21,644 nucleotides of DNA from Bacteroidota bacterium (lineage in GTDB: Bacteria; Bacteroidota; Rhodothermia; Rhodothermales; UBA10348). Where the stretch lies: the NCBI GenBank assembly GCA_024640835.1, contig JAHEEH010000003.1:1-21644 (forward strand), in the 5' to 3' direction. The notes beneath the pieces were generated by a model. It ran no database searches, was not told the DNA's origin, and saw only the letters and a list, made by a program, of their open reading frames with translations. The position numbers and the translations under genes are program-made. Below, in pieces: positions 14,358 through 21,498 of the stretch (positions within the stretch are counted from its first letter, which is position 1; each line of letters begins with the position of its first letter).

Positions 14358-15715
14358 ACCGAAACACGATCCTGTACGTCCTGCTCTTCACCTGCGCCCT
14401 GCGCCCGGCCATCGCCCGGGCCCAGTCCGATCCGATCGCCGACGAGGTGCAGCGCATCCTCGACGACGCGCGCGGCCGCTACGGACTCAAGGGCCTCGCC
14501 GCCTCCGTCGTCACGCCCGGCCACGCGATCCGGAGCTTCTCCAGCGGTGTCATCCGTGCCGGGGAGCCGATTGACACGTCCCGATCATTCTATTTCGCCA
14601 GCTTCACGAAGCTCCTGACGGCCATCGTGGTGATGCAGCTGGTGGACGAGGGGAAGATGAGCCTGGACGACACCGTCGGCGATTTCATCGACCCGCTCCC
14701 GAACGTCGACGCCTCGACGACCGTGCGGGAGCTGCTGCAGCACCGCTCGACGCTGGGAGAGTACTTCAGCGGCGCCCTGCTGGAGGCGTCGACCGCCCCG
14801 GACAGCGTGTTCGACGACCGGCAGGTGCTCGTGGATTACATGCCGGCCCCGGTCAATCCCGGTCACGGCTACAACTACATCAACTCCAACTTCCAGGTGC
14901 TCGGCCTGATCGTGGAGGCCGTGACCGGCCGGGACGGCACGGACGAGTTCGAAGATCGCCTGTTTGGACCCGTGACGGAAGGGTCCGCGAAGCTCGCGCC
15001 GATAGGTCTCCCTCCGAGCGAGGTCAACGGAGGATGGTACAATTTCGGCGGGGGGTGGGTCGACGTCGGAAATGTGAGCTCGACGAGCGCCCTGACCGCC
15101 GGGAAATACTGCACGGGCGTGGTGGGGACCACGGCCGACATGCTTCGCGTGCTGAAGGCGCTCTTCGACGGCGCATACGTGAGCCAGGGATCGCTCGACC
15201 AGATGAAGACCGGCAGTCCGGTCAACTTCTTCTACGGGCTCGGAATGATGCGTCGCTCGATAGACGGAGAACCGGTCTTTGGCCACGGAGGCAGCCTGGT
15301 ACACCATTCCAGGACGTTCTACAATCCGGAACGCGGCGTGGGCCTCTCCCTCGCGATCAACCAGGAGTCCGGCCAGACCGAGACCATCTTCCAGGACCTG
15401 TACCGGGCCATCCGCGATATCGCCACCGGCGTCGAGGGAGATGTGCCGACGGAGGCCACCCTGTCCCTGGCCGGCTGGCCGAACCCGACGTCGGGGCCGA
15501 CCCTGATCGTGATGTCCCTCGACCGTCCGGGGCCCGTGCAGGTGGCCGTCTACAACATCCTGGGGCAGGAGGTCGAGACGCTGGCGACGGGCTACCGGAA
15601 CGCCGGCCAGCATGAGCTGGCCTGGGACGCCGGTCGCCTTGCCGCGGGCCTGTACCTCGTCCGGCTCCGGACCTCGGAGGGTTCGACGTCCCTGAACGTG
15701 CTGAGGAGCCGGTAA
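14354..15715 (+). CDS. exported serine beta-lactamase-family (S12) hydrolase with T9SS sorting domain
   Basis: A 453-residue secreted enzyme of the class C beta-lactamase/D-aminopeptidase/esterase superfamily. A signal peptide covers residues 1-23 (ending ARAQ). The catalytic SxxK is S83-F-T-K86 in YFASFTKLLTA; the YxN motif is Y175-I-N177; and the third motif is H311-G-G in FGHGGSLVHH. From about residue 370 a second Por/T9SS sorting domain follows (WPNPTSGPTLIV, ending RSR). The ATG overlaps the esterase stop by 4 bp (ATGA), so the two are translated together. Surface export by T9SS and pairing with an esterase speak for hydrolysis of an extracellular ester or D-peptide more than antibiotic resistance (inference). 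Confidence 0.88.
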   Translation: MNRNTILYVLLFTCALRPAIARAQSDPIADEVQRILDDARGRYGLKGLAASVVTPGHAIRSFSSGVIRAGEPIDTSRSFYFASFTKLLTAIVVMQLVDEGKMSLDDTVGDFIDPLPNVDASTTVRELLQHRSTLGEYFSGALLEASTAPDSVFDDRQVLVDYMPAPVNPGHGYNYINSNFQVLGLIVEAVTGRDGTDEFEDRLFGPVTEGSAKLAPIGLPPSEVNGGWYNFGGGWVDVGNVSSTSALTAGKYCTGVVGTTADMLRVLKALFDGAYVSQGSLDQMKTGSPVNFFYGLGMMRRSIDGEPVFGHGGSLVHHSRTFYNPERGVGLSLAINQESGQTETIFQDLYRAIRDIATGVEGDVPTEATLSLAGWPNPTSGPTLIVMSLDRPGPVQVAVYNILGQEVETLATGYRNAGQHELAWDAGRLAAGLYLVRLRTSEGSTSLNVLRSR

Positions 15716-15737
15716 GCCGACGAACCGATCCGGAGCC

Positions 15738-15754
15738 GGGGCGCCGTCCGCCCC
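15738..15754. terminator. GC hairpin between convergent genes, possible terminator
   Basis: GGGGCG, loop CCGTC, CGCCCC is a perfect 6-bp stem located between the S12 gene and the convergent S9 peptidase gene, whose stop codon shares the last base. No T-run follows on either strand, so intrinsic termination is uncertain; it may only slow polymerase or protect mRNA ends. Confidence 0.35.
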
Positions 15755-17778
15755 TACTTCATCCACTGGCCGTAGTCCAGGTCCATCGGCGGCGGCGGAT
15801 CGCTCCGGTGGTCGCCGGGCCGCAGGTAGTGCTCGAACCACTGCAGCGAGCGAAGCAGGTAGTCGTAGCGATAGACGTTGCTCGAGTTGCCGTGCCCCTC
15901 GCCCGGATACCGGACGTATCGGACCGGGGTGTCCGTGGTCTCGGTGATCGCGCGGTACAACTGGTGCGGCTGCGAAGGGTGCACGCGGGTGTCGGAGGTA
16001 CCGCCGGCTATGAGCACCGGAGTGCGCGACTGTGCCGCGTAGGTGAGCGGGCTGCGCTCGTCCATGTAGTCCGTCTGGTCGAAGAACCACGTCTGCTCGT
16101 AGTGCACGAGGTGGTACTCGTACGGGATGTCCGTCGTGAGCCACTGGCCAACCACCGTCGTGATCGGAACGAACGACACCGCAGCTGCGAACGCGTCGGT
16201 GTGGCGGGTGGCCGCCCACGCGGCCGAATAGCCTCCGTAGGATCCGCCTCCCATGCCGACCCGGTTCGCGTCGACCCAGCCGAGACCCGCGAAGTGGCGG
16301 ATGGCGTCGAGATGATCCTCGAACTCCCGGCCCATGAGGTCGCCATGGTCGTCCTTGGCGAACTCCACCCCGCGACCGGTGCTCGAGCGGTAGTTCGGAT
16401 ACCACACGAAATATCCCTTCCGTGCCAGGAGCTGCCCCCAGCTGCTGTAGCCGGTCATCCATCCGTTGTTGAAGTGGCTCTCCGGTCCTCCATGGACCGA
16501 TATGACCAACGGGTACGCCGTGCCCTCAACGAAATCCAGGGGCTTGATGAGGACGCCCTCGACGGTCACTCCGTCGGACGCCGCGAACGAATGCACGGTC
16601 TGCTCGCCGAGCCGCACCTCGTCGAGCCACGGGTTGTGGTTCGTCTTTCTCACCCAGGCGCCTTCCTCCAGCACGTACACCTCGGACGGATGGGCGGGGC
16701 CCTCCACGGTCGCGACCACGGTACCCCCCGCCGTGTGCACGGATCCGAAGGCGATGTCTCCCGACGGCAGGTCGGTGAACGCCCGGCTCGCCAGGTCGAA
16801 GTCCGACACGAAGCTGTGTATGCCCCGGCTGATCACCGTCCGCAGCGTGCTGTCGTTTAGCCATTCGAACGAGTGCGCCATGCCTTCCCACCCGGGCGTC
16901 AGGCTGGTCACCTCGCCGGTCGAGGCGTCCGCCATGAACAGCATGCCGGCGTGCGGATCCCGGACGTCGGCCGCACTGATGTAGGCGACCCTCGATCCGC
17001 CCGGCGAGAACGCGAACTGGCCGAGCTTGCCGGGGTTGTCCACGAGCTTCCGCACGGCGCCCGTCTCCACGTCGAGCACGTGAAGCCGCTTGAACATGTA
17101 GCCGTCGTCGATGAGCGGCCTCGGCGCGATGGCCAGGACCATCCGCGTTCCGTCCGGCGCCCATTCCATTCCGAAGACACTCCCCTGCAACTCGATCTCC
17201 CGTACCTCACGGGTCTGGTGATCCCAAAGGAAGAGCCCTGTGCGATCGAAATCCTCGTCGTAGACGGTCTGCCGGAAGCCCGCCGATCGAGCAGCTGCCC
17301 GCTCTTTCGGGGTGGGCAACGTCGCGGTGAAGGCCACCGTCATGCCGTCCGGGCTCCAGCGATACTGGCTGACGGAGCGTCCGGCATCGAACACCCGATG
17401 AGCCTCGCCACCGGCCATGGGCAGGGCATAGAGCTGGCGCCCCGTATCTCCTTCGCGGTGCTCCAGGAACGTGATCATCCCGCCCCGCGGATGCCACGCA
17501 ACGCCGCCCACGTTGCGCTTGCCCCCGAGGAGCGGTCGGGGGCCGTGGTTGCCGCCCAGCATGTGAAGCGTCGTGTAGCCCCCTCCCGCGCCATCCTCCG
17601 GGCCGCGGGGTTCGGACCGCATGAACGCGATCATGCTGCCGTCCGGGCTGGGGTACACCGCGGCCGCGCTTTCCATCATGACCACGTCGTACGGCGTGAG
17701 CGGTCGCTGCGCCTGGGCTGACGCCGAAAGTCCAAGACCGAGTGCCAGGACGAACAGGAGGAGGATTCGAGCCTTCAT
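15754..17778 (-). CDS. exported S9 family (prolyl oligopeptidase-like) peptidase
   Basis: A 674-residue secreted serine peptidase. A signal peptide covers residues 1-24 (ending AQAQ). Residues 25-400 form a WD40-like/TolB-type propeller with repeated YPSPDGSMIAF- and WSPDGMTVAFT-like blades that limits access to small peptides. The C-terminal alpha/beta hydrolase (about 420-660) holds the triad S513 (GGGSYGGYSAA), D596 (SDTRVHP) and H629 (GEGHGNSSN), with spacing typical of acylaminoacyl/dipeptidyl peptidases. The ATG at 17778 is supported by GGAG seven bases upstream and by the signal peptide; the frame stays open for another 80 codons with no such features. It stands alone, convergent with the S12 gene and divergent from the Smr gene. 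Likely role: periplasmic peptide turnover. Confidence 0.93.
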   Translation of the reverse strand: MKARILLLFVLALGLGLSASAQAQRPLTPYDVVMMESAAAVYPSPDGSMIAFMRSEPRGPEDGAGGGYTTLHMLGGNHGPRPLLGGKRNVGGVAWHPRGGMITFLEHREGDTGRQLYALPMAGGEAHRVFDAGRSVSQYRWSPDGMTVAFTATLPTPKERAAARSAGFRQTVYDEDFDRTGLFLWDHQTREVREIELQGSVFGMEWAPDGTRMVLAIAPRPLIDDGYMFKRLHVLDVETGAVRKLVDNPGKLGQFAFSPGGSRVAYISAADVRDPHAGMLFMADASTGEVTSLTPGWEGMAHSFEWLNDSTLRTVISRGIHSFVSDFDLASRAFTDLPSGDIAFGSVHTAGGTVVATVEGPAHPSEVYVLEEGAWVRKTNHNPWLDEVRLGEQTVHSFAASDGVTVEGVLIKPLDFVEGTAYPLVISVHGGPESHFNNGWMTGYSSWGQLLARKGYFVWYPNYRSSTGRGVEFAKDDHGDLMGREFEDHLDAIRHFAGLGWVDANRVGMGGGSYGGYSAAWAATRHTDAFAAAVSFVPITTVVGQWLTTDIPYEYHLVHYEQTWFFDQTDYMDERSPLTYAAQSRTPVLIAGGTSDTRVHPSQPHQLYRAITETTDTPVRYVRYPGEGHGNSSNVYRYDYLLRSLQWFEHYLRPGDHRSDPPPPMDLDYGQWMK

Positions 17779-17785
17779 GGTAATT

Positions 17786-17789
17786 CTCC
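17786..17789 (-). promoter_or_regulatory. Shine-Dalgarno of the S9 peptidase gene
   Basis: On the minus strand GGAG lies 7 nt before the ATG at 17778. It fixes the start, because the longer open frame has no such site. The rest of the 17779-17886 divergent gap shows no promoter I can support. Confidence 0.5.
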
Positions 17790-17886
17790 GGAACTCATTC
17801 TGATCGGCAATGCGGATATTCAAGATAGACCAGAGCACCGACTGACGTGCCCCGGGGGCATGCTCGGCTGGCCAACCCGAGCGGTT

Positions 17887-18339
17887 ATGACAGCGACCTG
17901 CGCGACGTGCGGAAATCCTCTGCCTGCCGGCACGCCCGTATGCCCCCACTGCGGCGGCTTCGAGAGGGTGGAGTCGACGCGTGCGAAGGCGGGTGGGCAA
18001 GTCCGGACGTTGGACCTCGGGCACCGGCGACTCAGTGCAGCCGAAGCGGTCCGCCGACTCGGGGACGAGATCGACCGCGCATCACTTTCGGGAACGAGTA
18101 CCCTGCGGATCGTCCACGGACACGGCTCGACAGGGCGTGGCGGTGTGATCCGCAACGCCATCAGGGCCGAGCTGGCACGAATGCGTGGTCAGAAACGCCT
18201 GGCGAGCTTCATAGCCGGCGAAAGGCTGTCGGGCGATACAAACGAGGGGCGCGCTTTCGCCTCACGCCATCCCGAGGCCAGGACCTGGCCCGACTGGAAC
18301 GCCGGCAACGAGGGGGTGACCGTCGTCGTGCTGCCCTGA
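17887..18339 (+). CDS. zinc-ribbon plus Smr-like domain protein
   Basis: A 150-residue protein. Four cysteines near the N-terminus, C5-x2-C8 and C19-x2-C22 (CATCG and CPHCG), form a zinc ribbon. Residues 40-115 are Smr-like, with LDLGH in place of the usual LDLHG, a helix AAEAVRRLGDEIDRA and the HGHGSTGRGGVIRNAIRAEL segment matching the HGxG-loop that closes the Smr domain (as in MutS2 C-termini). Smr domains bind or nick nucleic acids, so a nucleic-acid role is likely but untested. I prefer the ATG at 17887, just before the zinc ribbon; an ATG at 17860 would add nine residues and is possible. Divergent from the peptidase; the next gene starts 54 bp downstream. Confidence 0.77.
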   Translation: MTATCATCGNPLPAGTPVCPHCGGFERVESTRAKAGGQVRTLDLGHRRLSAAEAVRRLGDEIDRASLSGTSTLRIVHGHGSTGRGGVIRNAIRAELARMRGQKRLASFIAGERLSGDTNEGRAFASRHPEARTWPDWNAGNEGVTVVVLP

Positions 18340-18393
18340 AGTCCTTTCAGGCAGCGGCTTGCCCGAAGCCCCTGGTCTTCCCGATTTTCCGGC

Positions 18394-19122
18394 ATGCAGG
18401 AGTTCTTCACCCGGGACTACACTGGTGGCGCGTTCGAATTGTTCGGACCCGGCCACATTCTGTGGCTCGCGCTCGCGACCGTCGGAGGCATCGTACTCAT
18501 CCGCGCCGGCCGAGGGGCGGATGCCGACGGGCGCAGGCGACTCAGGCGATCGTTCGCCGTCCTGCTGCTTGCGAACGAGTTCGGACGGCACCTGTGGGCC
18601 CTGTCCCAGGGTTCGTGGACCATCCAGGCCGACCTTCCGCTCCAGATGTGCGGAGCCATGGTCTGGGTGACGGCATTCGCGTTCCTGTTCGACGTGCGCC
18701 GTGCATTTCCGTTCGTCTATTTCTTCGGGATTGCCGGCGCGTTGCAGGGCGTGCTCACGCCGGACGCCGGCATCTACGGACTGCCCCACTACGTGGCCAT
18801 CGAAACCCTCGCTTCGCACTCCAGCCTGGTTATCGGCGGGCTGTGGGTCGTCTTGGTGGAGGGCTTCAGGCCAACCTTCAGGCATTTCTGGGTGATCTTC
18901 GGGGGACTCAACCTGGCCGCCCTCGGCATGTACTTCCTGAATTCGGCGCTGGGCTCCAACTACCTGTTCGTCAACGCCAAGCCTCCGAATGCGTCGATCG
19001 TCGACCTGATGCCGGAGTGGCCCTGGTACATCCTCGTTCTCGAGATCATCGCCTTCGCCATGTTCTTCGCGCTCTACCTGCCGTTCAGGCGCCGGGAAAC
19101 GGCGGCTTCTCCCGCCGGCTGA
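18394..19122 (+). CDS. TIGR02206-type (YwaF-like) integral membrane protein
   Basis: A 242-residue membrane protein with about six to seven hydrophobic helices (roughly residues 20-36, 52-66, 84-99, 105-120, 140-158, 168-185, 210-230). Family marks include LPLQMCGAMVWVTAFAFLF, a YFFGIAGALQGVLTPD stretch, SLVIGGLWVVLVEGFRP and WPWYILVLEIIAF before a basic LPFRRR tail. The family is widespread and its function unknown. Its stop lies 38 bp inside the convergent methyltransferase gene. Confidence 0.87.
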   Translation: MQEFFTRDYTGGAFELFGPGHILWLALATVGGIVLIRAGRGADADGRRRLRRSFAVLLLANEFGRHLWALSQGSWTIQADLPLQMCGAMVWVTAFAFLFDVRRAFPFVYFFGIAGALQGVLTPDAGIYGLPHYVAIETLASHSSLVIGGLWVVLVEGFRPTFRHFWVIFGGLNLAALGMYFLNSALGSNYLFVNAKPPNASIVDLMPEWPWYILVLEIIAFAMFFALYLPFRRRETAASPAG

Positions 19123-19747
19123 CTCGGGGCCCCGGCCGCCGAGCGACGACAATCCGGTAGAGGCCGCGGCCGTACGAGGCTTCATCCTGCTCGATCGCGA
19201 GTCCAGCACGGTCCAGGATCGGCTCGAGCTCCCGGTTGATGTCCGAGAACACGACGTTCGCGACCGCGCCTACGATCCTCCGCGCGACCGACGGTCGGCT
19301 CCCCTGCCGGGCGAATTTGTCGAAGATGCCCGCCCTTCCTCCGGGCACGAGCACCCGCGCCACCTCGCGCGCCGCGGCGTCGGGATCCGGTACGACGGCC
19401 AGCACCAGGTGCAGCAGCACGACGTCGAATGACCCGTCAGGAAGGTCCAGACCGTGTGCATCCATCACCAGGCAAGTGACATCGAGCCCGAGCTTGCGGG
19501 CCCGCGCATCGCACCGTGCGAGCATGCGATCCGACAGGTCGATCGCCGTGATCTCCACGGTGCGGGGCAGGTACGGCAGATCCAGCCCCGTGCCGGCTCC
19601 GACGATCAGCACCCGCTCGCCGGCCTCCAGGCCGAGAACCTCGATCGACCTTCGGCGAGCGGAAGCGAGGCGGCCCCCCACCAGGTCGTACGCCGGCGCA
19701 TACAGACCGTAGCGGAGCCGATTCCAGGCGTTCGTGTTCGGGTTCAT
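19085..19747 (-). CDS. class I SAM-dependent methyltransferase
   Basis: A 220-residue methyltransferase. The SAM-binding loop is VLIVGAGTGLDLPYL (G50-A-G-T-G54), followed by acidic EITAIDLSDRML, a VMDAHGLDLPDGSFDVVLLH motif and the post-motif VARVLVPGGRAGIFDKFA. The pattern resembles phospholipid N-methyltransferase and UbiE/MenG-like enzymes, but the substrate cannot be fixed. The ATG at 19747 is chosen since the upstream open frame lacks the family's N-terminus. It ends inside the convergent membrane protein gene (38-bp overlap) and is divergent from the esterase gene across 100 bp. Confidence 0.87.
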   Translation of the reverse strand: MNPNTNAWNRLRYGLYAPAYDLVGGRLASARRRSIEVLGLEAGERVLIVGAGTGLDLPYLPRTVEITAIDLSDRMLARCDARARKLGLDVTCLVMDAHGLDLPDGSFDVVLLHLVLAVVPDPDAAAREVARVLVPGGRAGIFDKFARQGSRPSVARRIVGAVANVVFSDINRELEPILDRAGLAIEQDEASYGRGLYRIVVARRPGPRVSRREKPPFPGA

Positions 19748-19819
19748 CGCGCTCGGGAAATTGCCGTCGTTACGGGTGCGCGGGCGGCGTGATCCGGCCT
19801 TCAGAAGATCGGCCCTACA

Positions 19820-19831
19820 TTCCGCGCGGAA
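19820..19831. repeat. 12-bp perfect palindrome in the methyltransferase/esterase control gap
   Basis: TTCCGCGCGGAA is a perfect 12-bp palindrome 16 bp before the esterase ATG, next to a -10-like TACATT. It could be an operator; a GC-rich chance match is also plausible. Confidence 0.3.
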
Positions 19832-19847
19832 CCCGGACACCGAACCC

Positions 19848-21176
19848 ATGAAAGCCGTAAGCCTCGCCGTCCTTCTCGCGCTCGCCGCAACGCCTGTCCT
19901 CGCCCAGGACCCGTCGTCCGGGCTTTCGACCCAGGAGGACCATGCCCTGATGATGCGTGCCCTGGGCATCGACTCGCTCCGCCGGGGAGCCGACGGCATG
20001 GACCCGGATTCGCCGTTCTACGCGAACTACGACGAGTCGCTGGCCAACCCGTATCCGTCGATTCCGAGGCTCATGCTCACGAACGACCGGACACCCGTGA
20101 CCACCCCGGAACTGTGGTGGAACGTGCGTCGACCCGAGCTCGTCGAGCTCTTCGAGCGCGAGGTGTACGGCCGCGTTCCGGAGAATGCCCCCGGGGTAAC
20201 GTGGCACGTGACGGGTAAGCGGGACTCCGTGCTCTCGAACGTTCCCGTAACGATCCGGGATCTCCAGGGACGGGTCGACAACACCGGTTATCCGGCCATC
20301 GAGGTCAACATCCGTGCGGAGCTGGTGCTGCCGCGCGGGACGACCGGTCCAGTGCCCGTCGTCATGCAGTTCGGGTGGATAGGGCCCTTTCCCTGGCGGC
20401 GTCCGGGACAATCCGGTCCGACAGGTCCCACGTGGAAGGACCTCGTGGTCGCCCGGGGATGGGGCTACGCCGTCCTGGTTCCGAACAGCGTCCAGGCAGA
20501 CAACGGTGCGGGGCTCACCCGCGGCATCATAGGCCTGGCGAATCACGGCCAGCCTCGGGCGCCGGACGACTGGGGCGCACTCAGGGCCTGGGCCTGGGGA
20601 GCGAGTCGCCTGCTGGATTATTTCGAGGCCGAGCCGCTGGTCGATGCGGATCGAGTCGGCATCGAGGGGCACTCGCGGTACGGAAAGGCGGCTGCGGTCA
20701 CCCTCGCGTTCGACGAGCGGTTCGCCACGGCGTACGTGAGCTCGTCGGGCGAGGGCGGCCTGAAGCTGCACCGGCGCAATTACGGAGAGATCGTAGAAAA
20801 CCTGACCGGTTCGGGCGAATACCATTGGATGGCCGGCAACTTCCTCAAGTATGCCGGGCCACTGACCTGGGATGATCTGCCAGTCGATTCGCATGAACTC
20901 GTTGCCCTTTGCGCTCCCCGGCCGCTTTTCATCAGCGTCGGTTCTCCTGAAGTCGAAGGACAGTGGATCGATGCCCGCGGGATGTTTCTCGCGGGTGTTG
21001 CGGCTGAGCCGGTTTACGAGCTTTTGGGAAAGAAGGGCCTCGGTACAGCCGATCTTCCCCCGATCGAGACCGCTTTGACCGACGGAGAGATCGCTTTTCG
21101 CCGGCATCGCTGGGGCCATACGGCAGGGCCGAACTGGCCGACCTTCCTCAAGTGGGCGAGCCGCTACCTCGACTGA
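19848..21176 (+). CDS. exported CE15-like glucuronoyl esterase
   Basis: A 442-residue secreted alpha/beta hydrolase. A signal peptide covers residues 1-19 (ending VLAQ). The fold matches bacterial CE15 glucuronoyl esterases, which cut ester bonds between glucuronic acid of xylan and lignin. The nucleophile is S276 in GHSRYGK, the bacterial variant of the CE15 GCSRxGK motif, and the likely catalytic histidine is H424 in RWGHT, followed by NWPTFLKWASRYL. The acid at +23 from the serine in fungal enzymes is a serine here (VSSSGEGG), so E302 or a later residue may do that job, as in some other bacterial CE15 enzymes. The ATG at 19848 fits the signal peptide. Other ester substrates cannot be excluded. 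Confidence 0.85.
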   Translation: MKAVSLAVLLALAATPVLAQDPSSGLSTQEDHALMMRALGIDSLRRGADGMDPDSPFYANYDESLANPYPSIPRLMLTNDRTPVTTPELWWNVRRPELVELFEREVYGRVPENAPGVTWHVTGKRDSVLSNVPVTIRDLQGRVDNTGYPAIEVNIRAELVLPRGTTGPVPVVMQFGWIGPFPWRRPGQSGPTGPTWKDLVVARGWGYAVLVPNSVQADNGAGLTRGIIGLANHGQPRAPDDWGALRAWAWGASRLLDYFEAEPLVDADRVGIEGHSRYGKAAAVTLAFDERFATAYVSSSGEGGLKLHRRNYGEIVENLTGSGEYHWMAGNFLKYAGPLTWDDLPVDSHELVALCAPRPLFISVGSPEVEGQWIDARGMFLAGVAAEPVYELLGKKGLGTADLPPIETALTDGEIAFRRHRWGHTAGPNWPTFLKWASRYLD

Positions 21177-21212
21177 TGCGGCTTGGATGCGGAGGCCAAA
21201 GACGCCGCTCTG

Positions 21213-21261
21213 GATCGCTGATCGCGAATTGCTAATTGCTAATTGCTAATTGCTAATTGTT
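21213..21261. repeat. seven-copy degenerate 7-bp tandem repeat (AATTGCT family)
   Basis: Seven 7-bp units in register: GATCGCT, GATCGCG, then AATTGCT four times (21227-21254), then AATTGTT. Four units are identical. Such heptamers are unusual in this GC-rich DNA, and similar AATTGCT-type short tandem repeats are known from other bacterial intergenic regions (from memory). It may be a slippage-prone, phase-variable spacer. Confidence 0.85.
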
Positions 21262-21434
21262 AATGTGCAATCAGGACATAGGTAATAGAACCATCGTTAA
21301 CTGTCCAAGGGTGGAATTCTGCAAGTTCCCTGTATACGACGTGCTGCTATTCGCTCCCTAATGGGATCGCGAGGCTCTGAGAGGCAGCAACTGCCGGCGC
21401 CTGGTTGTGTGTGTCTGGATGCAAAAGCCATTCA

Positions 21435-21462
21435 AGGGCGGCGGCCTTGGTGCCGCCGCTCT
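21435..21462. repeat. strong GC stem-loop upstream of the last ORF
   Basis: Left arm 21435-21445 (core GCGGCGGC), loop CTTGGT and right arm 21452-21462 (core GCCGCCGC) form an 11-bp stem with one G-U pair. No T-run follows, so it is not a clear terminator. It lies 37 bp before the ATG at 21499 and may be a leader element or a mobile-element end. Confidence 0.4.
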
Positions 21463-21498
21463 CCACATCGCTCACAAGCCGATTTCTATCGAGGTTTC

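Larger units (their letters stand above)
21177..21498. other. non-coding, AT-richer stretch with heptamer repeats and a hairpin
   Basis: No gene of reasonable quality is seen here. The stretch holds the 7-bp tandem repeat at 21213-21261, an AT-rich section (about 21227-21300) unlike the flanking genes, a short GT run and a strong stem-loop at 21435-21462. The composition change at the esterase stop hints at a boundary of transferred or intergenic repeat DNA. Confidence 0.5.

Noticed and set aside
14354..15715. Antibiotic-resistance beta-lactamase
   Set aside because: S12-family motifs are shared with esterases and D-peptidases; T9SS sorting and coupling to an esterase do not point to resistance.
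14585..16462. 625-codon minus-strand frame across the S12 and S9 genes
   Set aside because: It crosses two genes on different strands that have intact catalytic motifs, and its own translation is low-complexity.
21213..21261. CRISPR array
   Set aside because: The units are 7 bp and directly adjacent, with no spacers.
21435..21462. Rho-independent terminator for the CE15-like gene
   Set aside because: The stem is strong, but no T-run follows and it lies more than 250 bp after the stop codon.
21361..21498. Upstream extension of the last partial ORF from the ATG at 21361
   Set aside because: The added residues are Arg/Cys-rich and include the hairpin; the ATG at 21499 has a GAGG before it and starts the protein-like part.
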